64,000 nucleotides of DNA, taken from assembly GCA_900491605.1 (NCBI GenBank), contig UESW01005010.1, positions 369,768 through 433,767 on the forward strand. The letters are read 5' to 3'. A program made the translations under genes and the position numbers. This DNA is from Calamus simplicifolius. Lineage: Eukaryota > Streptophyta > Magnoliopsida > Arecales > Arecaceae. A model generated the notes under the pieces. It ran no database searches and was not told the DNA's origin. It saw only the letters and a list, made by a program, of their open reading frames with translations. Of this stretch, positions 55,986-64,000 are shown piece by piece (within the stretch, counting starts at the first letter, position 1; each line of letters begins with the position of its first letter).

Positions 55986-57568
55986 ACAATTTATAATATT
56001 TTTTATTCAGCAGCTTGGCAAAGCTTCGATATGGAATTTTTGGCTTTGTTGTTTTATAAATCAGGCTCCTCTTCAGTAAGAATTTTGCTGTTCTTTTTTA
56101 GTTGCTTAACCCCTTCAATTGATATATCTTATTTTATTATGTATATATGCAAAGTTTTACTGATGGCAATATGTTATGTAACTTGTACAGTTTTCAGAGT
56201 TGGTATCATTTTGACCCTTTTTTTTCCGTGTTGATTTATATTCTAAACATTTGGTATGGAGTGCTACGTGTTGGTACAACATACCAAGGTTTTATGTTGG
56301 TACAGCATACCAAGGTTTTCTCCTTTTCCTAGCCATTGGGCCTCCAACTTCTTCTGTGCCACACTGCTTTCTTATTTTGCTTTATTCTTACCTTTATTTT
56401 TGCTCCTTTTCCTTCCACTTCTCATTTGTGATTAGAGGCTGTGTTGATTTATCAGGAAAAATAATCCACTTAACCATTAATTTTGCAGGAGAAGTGCCTA
56501 CTTTCGAGGACCAAAATGAATTTTGGGTGAAAGTTTGAGGACCAAAAGTATATTTTAGCCTTTTCTGGCCATGCACATGTTGCTTGCTGACTACTAGTTT
56601 GCCTTTAACTGGCGTGGCAATTTTGGATGGCTTGCTATTGTGCAGGCAAGCATTGCCAGCCTGTTTGAGACACCCGTCTGAATGTATGAAAATGGGCAAA
56701 GCTGAGCTTCTGCTTCTAAACTTTTTGTACTATGGTCTTCTTTTCTTTTTCACTCCCCTTCAGGTTTTATTTTGTTGCTATTCCTATTTCCCCTATCTTA
56801 TATTCTGTTGTTGAATATGCTGGACTACATAATTCGTACATTATTTTCTGTGCAAGATAATTCATTGCATTTTTATGGTATTTTAGATTCTTTTTATATG
56901 GTTTGAGACTCAAGGTTAAGAATTTTTTTGTGCCTTTTCTTTTTCTTTCCTCTTCCCCCTCCCCCCTTCCCTTGGCCTCTTTCGTGCAGTTTTCTGCGGC
57001 TTTCGAGCTGGAGAGGCGTCCTAAAATGGGGCACTTCTCAAACACCGAACATGCATAGTTTGTCCAGCATCTTCCTTGCCTCTATCAATGTTGTTGTGGA
57101 GTTGGGTGTTAGAAAATTGGGCATGTTAGGTGATTTTATATTTTGTCCAGCACAATAAACAGACTCTACGGGAGCAGCTCAAGTTTGATCGAGAATTAAA
57201 TAAGCTAGGTTGAGCTTTGCTTGATTTAAAAAATGAGGCAAGCTTGTGCTGGGCCTGCCTCACTTGTGGTTAACTTTTTTGCATCCCTAATCATCAAACC
57301 GTTTCTGTTCCCTTTTTCAGCAGCATGGCAAAGATTGGATATTGAATCTTGGCTTTGCTGTTTTGAGGCATGGATAAATCAGGCTCTTCTTTGGTAAGGA
57401 TTTTGGTGCCCTTGTTTAATTACTTAAATTTCTCAATTAATATCTCTTATTTTCTTTGCTTTGTATATGTGCCAAACTATGTTGATGGTCAAATGTTCTG
57501 TAACATCTAGAGTTTTCAGAGTTTATGTCATGCTGATTTTTTTTTTTTATTAGAGGATAATATTTTTA
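55986..57568 (+). repeat. Backbone modules b, c, d, e, H, b of gene copy 3
   Basis: Module b is at 56010-56080, c at 56310-56400, d at 56430 (changed to gctgtgttgatttatc), a d-tail segment at 56450-56560, e at 56580-56720, H at 56990-57150 and b at 57326-57396. At 56254-56313 lies a duplicated remnant of the small element seen at 12863 (ggtacaacataccaagg, twice). Not a continuous gene. Confidence 0.6.
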
Positions 57569-58227
57569 CGATCAAACTATATTTTTAACCCTTGAACTCT
57601 TAGGGGGTGTGTCACTTTAATCCTTAAATTTTAAAAAGTTACAGAATTGATCCTTTACTTTGTTTTTTATTTCTATTTGATTTCTGTTGTTAAAACTGGA
57701 CAAAGCCGTAAGTAATTTGCCTACGTAGCATTCTATGTGTCCATCTCATCGCCATGCCAACGGTTAGAAAGAGTGACCGGCACGAAAGGGTGGTGCCCCC
57801 CCCCCCCCCCCCAAAAAAAAAATCTGCAGCACTTAATGGTGGGGAGGAGGAAGCCTAGCACGCGATGGTGGAGAGGAGGAAGCCCCGCCTTCCCTCGGCG
57901 GAAGGGGAACGAGCCTCTCCCCCTGGGCCGAAGGGGGTTGCGAAAGGCCCTCTGGTCCCCCATGATGCGCCACGTGTCCTCCCCTCCGCCCCTCAGATGA
58001 AAGGCGCCTTCAAGCCTCCTTTCATGCTGCTTTCTTCTTTTTCTTTCTCTTATCGTTGACGTGGTGATGAGGTGGACAAGTTGCTTACGGTGTTATCCTA
58101 TTTTAACGATGAAAATCAAATAGAAACAAAAAAAATAAAGTTGAAGATTAATTTTGTAATTTTTTGAAGCTCATAGATTAAAGTGACACATTCCTCTAAG
58201 TTCAAGGGTCAAAAATATAGTTTAGCC
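57569..58227. mobile_element. Long-inverted-repeat MULE-type element with GC-rich payload
   Basis: The left arm (57569-57710, 'aaactatatttttaaccctt') and right arm (about 58090-58227) are inverted over roughly 100 bp. TATTTTTA stands at 57561-57568 and 58228-58235, an 8-9 bp target duplication. The middle (57760-58040) is GC-rich with an 18-20 base C run followed by A's, and contains 'gatgcgccacgtgtcctccc'. Short open frames on both strands in it match nothing I recognise. Probably a non-autonomous element with foreign sequence. Confidence 0.7.
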
Positions 58228-60345
58228 TATTTTTAAACTTCCTTGAGACGGCAAGGCTTTTTATCGGTATGTAAATTCTTATATCTTTTATGTTGATGAG
58301 GGTTTTCTCCTTTTTTTTTTTTTTTTTTCTGCCCATGGGGTCTCTTTTATTTTTGCTCCTTATCCTTCCTCCTTTTATTTGTGATTAGTGGCTGTGATGA
58401 TTTGCCCTTCTATTGATTTTGCAAGAAAAGGGCCTATCTCTCGAGGAGCAAAATGAATTTTGGGTGAAAGTTTGTGGATCAAAAGTATATTTTAGCCTTT
58501 TCTGGCCATGCACATGTTGCTTGCTTAGTACTAGTTTGCCTTACATTAACTGGCGTGGCAATTTTGGATGGCTTGCTATTTTTTGCAAGCAACTATTGCA
58601 GCCTGGTTGAGAACCTTCTCAATATATGAAAATGGGCAAAGCTGAGCCTCTGCCTCTAAACTTGACATTCTTTTGTTAACTTTTTGTACTATGGTCTTCT
58701 TTTCTCTTTCCCTCCTCTTCAGGTTTATGTTTATTGCTATTCCTATTTCCCCTCTCTTATATTCGTTGTATTGTAGAATATGCTGGACTACATAATTTGT
58801 ACATTATTTTCTGTGCAGGATAATTCATTACATTTTTCTGGTATTTTAGATTCTTTTTATATTGTTTGAGATTCAAGGTGAAGAATTTTTTTGTGCCTTT
58901 TCTTTTTCTCCCCTCTTCCTCCCTACCCCCTTCCCTTGGCCTCCTTCATGCAGTTTTCTGTGGCTTTTGAGCTGGGGAGGCATCCTAGAATGAGGCACTT
59001 CTCAGTCACCGAACATGCATAGTTTGTCCAGCATCTTCCTTGCCTCTATCAATGTTGTTGTGGAGCTGGGTGTTAGAAAATTGGGCATGTTAAATGATTT
59101 TATGTTTTGTCCAGCACAATAAACAGAGTGTATGTGATCAGCTCGAGTTTGATCAAGAATTAAATAAACTAGGTTGAGCTTGTGCTGGGCCTGGCTCACT
59201 TGTGGTTAACTTTTTTGCATCCCTAATCATCAAGCCATTTCTGTTCCCTTTTTCAGCACCATGGCAAAGCTCGGATGTTGAATCTTGGCTTTGCCATTTT
59301 GAGGCCTGAATAAATCAGGCTCTTCTTTGGTAAGGATTTTGGTGCTCTTGTTTATTTGCTTAACCCTCTCAATTGTTCTCTTATTTTCTTTGCTTTGTAT
59401 ACGTGCGAAACTATATTGATGGTCACATGTTCTGTAACATCTAGAGTTTTCAGAGTTGATGACATGTTGATATTTTTTTGAGGAGATGCATATTTTCGAA
59501 CTTCCTTTAGTCTGGCAAGGCTTTTTATCGGTATGTAAATGCTTACATCACTTATGCTGAGAAGGGCTTTCTCCTTTTTCCAGCCCGTGGAGTCCCAAAC
59601 TTCTTCGGTATCACACTTCTTTCCTTCTGTTGCTTCATTTACTCTTTATTTTTGCTCCTTATCCTTCCTCCTCTTATTTGTGATTAGAGGCTGTGATGAT
59701 TTGCCCTTCTATCTCCTTATTGCATCAAATGCTGAAATTGTGCTTGGATCTGCAAGTAATCGTTGTCTTAAAGTGACAATACAAAGGCGTGCTCCCTTCT
59801 CCCCCAGCCATCCCCCCTTCTCCCCCCTCCCCCCACCACCCAAATATATTTGCAAGCATACATGCATTGGGGCCAAATCATTGAGGGACCTGTTACTGCA
59901 GATTTTCGTTCTCCGATGCGGGGGTGATGAGGCGGCCTGATCAGGACCTAAGTATGCATCCAAAAGTATTTTCTACTTTTTTTCAGCCAATGGAGCCTCC
60001 GACTTCTTCAGTGTTGCATTATTTTTCTTCTGCTGCTTCGTTCATTCCTTTATCAGGAAAAATAACCCACTTAACTATGGATTTTGGAAGGAAGGGCCAA
60101 TCTTTTGAGGATCAAAATGAACTTTAAATGAAAGTTTTAGGACCAAAAGTATATTTTTACCTTTTCTTGCAATGTATATGTTACTTGCTGACTACTTGTT
60201 TGCCTTACTCTCTACCTGGCATGGCAAATTTGGATGGCTTGCTCTTTTGCAAGCAACCATTGCAGCCTGTAGAGACCCTTCTCGATGTACGAAAATAGGC
60301 AAATCTGAGCCTCCATTTCTAAACTTATTCTTTTGTTAACTTTTT
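58228..60345 (+). repeat. Backbone modules c, d, e, H, b, c, d, e of gene copy 3
   Basis: Module c is at 58290-58345 (interrupted by a T run), d at 58390-58415 with its tail, e at 58520-58680, H at 58965-59100, b at 59263-59330, c at 59555-59650 and d at 59689-59790, followed by a C-rich tract in place of the CT microsatellite. A second c/d-tail segment lies at 59980-60160 and e at 60180-60340. Many small changes; no continuous frame. Confidence 0.6.
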
Positions 60346-60949
60346 GTTTTTTAAGTTAAAGTACATTTTTAACTCCAAATTTTAAGAAATATTTTACTTT
60401 AATTTTATACTATCTAAATTTTTAAGTTATTGTTGACTATTTTATTTTATTTTTTTTATTTTTATCATTAAAAATTGATGATATCGTGAGAAATTCGTCG
60501 ACTTGGCATTCTCTCTCTTTCCATCGCAAATGCTACCATGACCTTCCCTCTTTGCCCTTTGTCGCATCCATCCATCACTCCATCATCCCATGCACCACCA
60601 TCCTATGGCGAGGAGGAAACTATAATCTTGGTCTCTGTCACGAGGGAACAGCTAATAGGTGAAGGATAGTTTAAACTTGATTGATTAATCCATATTTTAG
60701 GAGGGAAGGATAGGAACACAGTTGAATAAATAGTTCGATGGTATTTCTTTACATCTTTGCAAGTGTCGAGAGAGAGAAATGAATCATGTTGACCTTAATT
60801 TTTTTATTAGAAATTAATTTTTATTAATATAAATATATTTTTATATTAAAATAATTGAACCGATGGTTCAACCGGTGACCCAACAAACCAATGACTCAGT
60901 GACCCGAGCCTTTGGCCGGGTCGATGTTCGGGCCAGGTCTGACAACTAT
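60346..60949. mobile_element. Truncated relative of the MULE at 22358
   Basis: The right part (60785-60949: 'taatataaatatatttttat', 'ttcaaccggtgacccaac', TCTGACAACTATG) matches the right part of the element at 22358, and the backbone resumes as 'gtttggataagtttggctcc', the same site in module b. The left end is lost or replaced by another AT-rich element starting near 60346 ('agttaaagtacatttttaac'). Confidence 0.6.
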
Positions 60950-61363
60950 GGTTTGGATAAGTTTGGCTCCACTTTTTTCAAGGATTTTGGTGTCCTTGTT
61001 TATTTGCTCAACCCCCTCAATTGATATTTCCTATTTTTTACCTTGTATATGTGCAGAACTATATTGATGACAAACATGTTCGGTAACTCCTACAGTTTTC
61101 GGAGCTGATGTCATGTTGTGCTTTTTTTCTTTTTTTCCTTTTTTTTTTTTGGGGGGGGGGTGTATATTTTTAAACTTCCTTTATTCTGCAAGGCTTTTTA
61201 TTGGTATGTAAATTCTTATATCATTTGTGCGGAGAAGGGTTTTATCCTTTTCTCCAGCCCATGGGGTCCCCAACTTCTTTGGTGTCACACTTCTTTCCTT
61301 TTGCTACTTCATATATTCTTTTATTTTTGCTCCATCTCCTTCCTCTTATCTGTGATTAGAGGC
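60950..61363 (+). repeat. Backbone modules b/c/d of gene copy 3
   Basis: Module b end at 60950-60990; a T run followed by a G run at 61120-61160 in the 'gattttttgagg' slot; module c at 61225-61320; and the start of module d at 61350-61363, where a MULE has inserted. Confidence 0.6.
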
Positions 61364-62290
61364 ATGGTTTTGAAAATCGAACCGGACCGGCCAGTCGAAC
61401 TGGTTTAACCGGGAACCGGTCATCAGTCTGGTTCAGTTTTATTATTAAAGTTAACTTTTATATGACCCAGTAAAAACCGAAAAAACCCGTTGAACTGGCC
61501 GGGTTTCGAAGAACCGGTCCAACCTCGGTTTTTAGAATTTTGGTTTTAATAAATGAAATTAGGGTTGATTTTTTTGGGCTCAACTTATATTCTAAGCTGT
61601 GGACGGAAGAACAGAACGACAATGGCGGAGATTGAAAGGCGGGTGATGGAGGAGGGAGGTGGCTTCGGCGGGAATGAAGATGCTATTGTAGTCGGAGGAA
61701 ATCGGAGCGAAGGAGGCAGAGGAAAATGTGGAGATCGGTGCCATAGATCCGAGCCTCGGCGGTGTATTTGGTGAGGAGGCGGGTAGTGACGGAGGGAGAC
61801 GAAGAGATAGGAAGACAACCGGTCTACGAATAACGAAGAAATGATAACGACTATGCGTTGGAGATCAAGGCAAGAACGATCGGTTGATGGGGAAGGGTAA
61901 GAAAAGAAGTAAAAAAAAAAAGAGAGAAGAAGTTTTTGGAAAGTAATTGGCAATTTTGGATTCTTTATTTTAATAAGGATATTATGTTTTATAAAGAATA
62001 TTATAAATTAATTAATCGAAAAAGAGAGCAAGGCCTTCAATTTTTCTATCAGTAATTTACTAATTTAGAAACTTTGATCGCAAGAACTCATTTATTTCAG
62101 CCAAAAAAAAAAATTAAAAAGCTTGAACAAAGTTAGAAAGATATTTATATTTTATTATTTTTATATTGTTAAATTAAAAATTAGTTATGATATCATCCGG
62201 TTCGACCAAACCGGTTTATTCGGTCGAACCTGTTGACCCACGACCCAAATGCCAAGCCTGTTCGTTATCCGGTCCGGTTTTCAAAACATT
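61364..62290. mobile_element. Mutator-like element (Pack-MULE candidate) with 10 bp target duplication
   Basis: GATTAGAGGC occurs at 61354-61363 and 62291-62300. Removing the element restores 'tgtgattagaggctgtgatg' of module d exactly. The ends ATGGTTTTGAAAATCGAACC and its inverse (AATGTTTTGAAAACCGGACC) are terminal inverted repeats. No transposase. The core 61590-61910 is GC-rich and has an ATG at 61622 reading AEIERRVMEEGGGFGGNED for about 50 codons on +, and a longer Pro/Ser-rich frame on - (61585-61953). Neither is recognised; a captured gene start is possible. Confidence 0.8.
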
Positions 62291-62399
62291 GATTAGAGGC
62301 TGTGATGATTTGCCCTTTATCTCCTTTACGCATCAAATGCTGAAATTGTAAGATGGGATCTGCAAGAAATACTTGTCATGAAGTGATAATACAAAGGCA
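62291..62399 (+). repeat. Backbone module d, last copy
   Basis: It reads gctgtgatgatttgccc and continues as in other copies to 'gataatacaaaggcatg', directly followed by a microsatellite. Confidence 0.75.
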
Positions 62400-62400
62400 T

Positions 62401-62468
<68 letters not shown>
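62400..62468. repeat. Microsatellite (CT)n-(GT)n
   Basis: A CT run of about 34 bases, a short AT stretch and a GT run of about 24 bases, in the usual slot after module d. Confidence 0.95.
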
Positions 62469-62471
<3 letters not shown>

Positions 62472-62556
62472 TGACCCCATGTAGAGTGGAGGAAGCAGAT
62501 TGATGTAGCTGACCCCATGTAGTTGGAAAAAGGCTTAGATGAATTGAGTCGAGTTG
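62469..62556 (+). mobile_element. RTE-type LINE 3' fragment R9
   Basis: + strand copy of the RTE tail with 'gaccccatgtag' present twice (62474 and 62509), 'ggaggaagcagattgatgta' and the TTGAG-type end. Only about 85 bp remain, inserted beside the microsatellite. Confidence 0.8.
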
Positions 62557-62818
62557 AGTATGTATATATGCATGTATATATTTGCATGCATCCATTTTGC
62601 CTTACTCTAATTGGCATGGCAAATTTGGATGGCTTGCTATTTTGCAGGCAAACATTGCAGCCTGTTAGAGACCCTCCTCAATGTCTGAAAAAATGGGCAA
62701 AGCTGAGCCTCCACTTCTAAACTTGACATTTTTTTTAAATCTTTTTGTTCTTTTTTTTCGTTGTTTCGGTACTATAATATTTTTTTCCCCTTTCTTCCTC
62801 TTACAATTTATGTTTGTT
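62557..62818 (+). repeat. Backbone module e and following spacer
   Basis: Module e is at 62600-62730 (ggatggcttgctattttgca) and the following T-rich stretch leads to 'cttacaatttatgtttg', where a MITE has inserted. Confidence 0.65.
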
Positions 62819-63474
62819 TAGCATTATCAAAGGCATGCCTTAGGTGCACATAAGGTGCAAGGCTGCTCTAAGAATTAGATGCTTCTTATACTCTAAGGTG
62901 TATATAAGGCACGAAGCACTAGGTGCTAAGTGTTAGATGCTTTTTATATTCTAAGCGAGATGCTTTCTTTTAGGCATACATGAGGTGAAAAAAATGCATA
63001 CTCTTGATCTAATATGAAGTGCAAGAAAAGCATGCTTTTCTTAATAAGCTATTTTTATAATATTTTTTTAAAGTCTATTATATTTAATAGATTGTGTTGA
63101 CTTTATAATGCACATCCTATTCACAACTATTTTTCTTACCTTAAGAAAAGGGCTAAAAATTGAAAGAGAGAGGTGGAACATCAAAAATTATAATATCATC
63201 TAAGAAAGAAAAAGAAAGACAACAAGAGACCATAGATTTCAATATCTATTGAGAAAGAAGAGGCTTTTCATTGATCTAATAAGCTAAATATATTATTATT
63301 ATATTTTTTTATTTTTTATTATATATTATAAATCTTACTTATAAAAATTATACTATCATTTATTTTCAAGATGCGCACCTCACTTTATTTAGGAGAGCCC
63401 CTGCGTTTTCTGCCTTTTTCCTAGGCTCCAAGGGCTCTTTGTGCTTAAATGCACTTAGCCCTTTTAACAACACT
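62819..63474. mobile_element. MITE-like element with imperfect terminal inverted repeats
   Basis: The left end (TTAGCATTATCAAAGGCATG, CCTTAGGTGCACATAAGGTG) pairs with the inverted right end (GTGTTGTTAAAAGGGCTAAG, GCATTTAAGCACAAAGAGC). The interior is AT-rich and non-coding, with repeated 'taaggtgc/taggtgc' motifs. Target duplication not resolved; a hAT-type MITE is one possibility. Confidence 0.55.
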
Positions 63475-64000
63475 TTGTTTTTATTCCTAGAAAGGCATCC
63501 TAGGACGGTATTTCTCAATCACTGAACTTGCGCAATTTATTCAGCATCTTTCTTGCCTCTATCAATGTGGTTGTGGAGTTGTGTGTTGGAAAATTGGGCA
63601 TGTTAGGGGTATGTTTATACAAGGTTGGATGGTCTGCTGATCTGCAAGCATGTAGCTGCAGCCAGTAAACTGAGCCTCCTGTTGACCTCGATCTTAAACA
63701 CTTTTTTATCACTGTTTTCTGTTTCCATGCTTTCTTGGAGTTCAGATATATGCCAAGGCCCTATATTTTTATGCAGGGAGATCAGTGGAATTTTTACTAT
63801 CAAGATATTGTAATCAAGCATGTAGCTGCAGCGATTAGTAAACTGAGCCTCCTGTTGACCACAATCTTAAGCACTTTTTTATCACTGTTTTCTGTTTCCA
63901 TGCTTTCTTGGAGTTCAGATATATGCCAAGGCCCTATATTTTTATGCAGGGAGCTCAGTGGAATTTATACTATCGAGATATTGTAGTCAAGCATGTAGCT
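63475..64000 (+). pseudogene. Module H end and terminal block I, copy 3, tandemly duplicated
   Basis: Module H is at 63490-63605 and block I starts at 63606. The segment from 'gcatgtagctgcag' through the acceptor-like 'cttggagttcag' and the exon-like PYIFMQG part to 'gtaatcaa' occurs at 63649-63818, again at 63819-63991, and a third copy begins at 63992. The first copy reads PYIFMQGDQWNFYYQDIVIK, the second PYIFMQGAQWNLYYR-like. In both, the next segment joins back to the block start instead of continuing to the VELDVLQ exon end. Confidence 0.6.

Overview
This window looks like plant nuclear DNA, heavily invaded by mobile elements and without any complete, confidently functional protein gene. 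The evidence is a plant-type L1 LINE with a terminal RNase H domain, plant RTE LINE fragments, PIF/Harbinger and Mutator-like elements with their usual target duplications, LTR elements with TG...CA ends, and intron-like spacers rich in A and T. I cannot name the species. No tRNA, rRNA operon, CRISPR array or bacterial-type operon was seen.

The backbone is a locus built from repeats. A set of diverged, exon-like and intron-like modules recurs on the + strand: module b (contains AWQSLDMESW), module c, module d (the 'GGCTGTGATGATTTGCCC' block), module e (contains GKFGWLAILQ) and module H (contains FLASINVVVELG). They come round about every 1.5-2.4 kb, and module d alone occurs 18 times. A larger order is visible. 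A spacer S occurs at 11.3, 19.4 and 53.4 kb. A terminal block I, with an open exon-like segment (PYIFMQGPQWN), occurs at 18.2, 39.2 and 63.6 kb. I read this as three tandem gene-sized copies ending near 19, 40 and beyond 64 kb, each with three or four internal module repeats. The first 11.3 kb is a recent higher-order array (units A, B, C plus an RTE fragment, period about 3.87 kb, one shortened unit of 2.37 kb). A GC-rich patch at 53.04-53.35 kb may be the only surviving 5' end of the ancestral gene. The gene family is not recognised, and most copies look like pseudogenes or non-coding repeats.

Elements inserted in the backbone, left to right: nine RTE fragments of one family (mostly - strand) and one of a second family; a PIF MITE at 9.5 kb carrying an AP2/ERF domain fragment; a 175 bp element with 10 bp target duplication at 12.9 kb, present at the same site at 20.9 and 56.3 kb; a 362 bp TG...CA element with antisense U6 snRNA at one end (16.4 kb); a Mutator-like element at 22.4 kb; two related long-terminal-inverted-repeat elements (23.9-25.4 and 25.7-33.8 kb), the second holding a 6.3 kb non-autonomous LTR retrotransposon filled with GGCCGA minisatellite; a second PIF MITE split by an RTE (36.1 kb); a 2.3 kb solo LTR (40.0 kb); an AT-rich stretch without recognisable genes (42.4-46.8 kb); a full-length but dead L1 LINE (46.8-53.0 kb); a solo LTR with a GC minisatellite (53.7 kb); and more Mutator-like and MITE insertions at 55.4, 57.6, 60.4, 61.4 and 62.8 kb. 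The window ends inside a roughly 170 bp tandem duplication of the terminal exon-like block.
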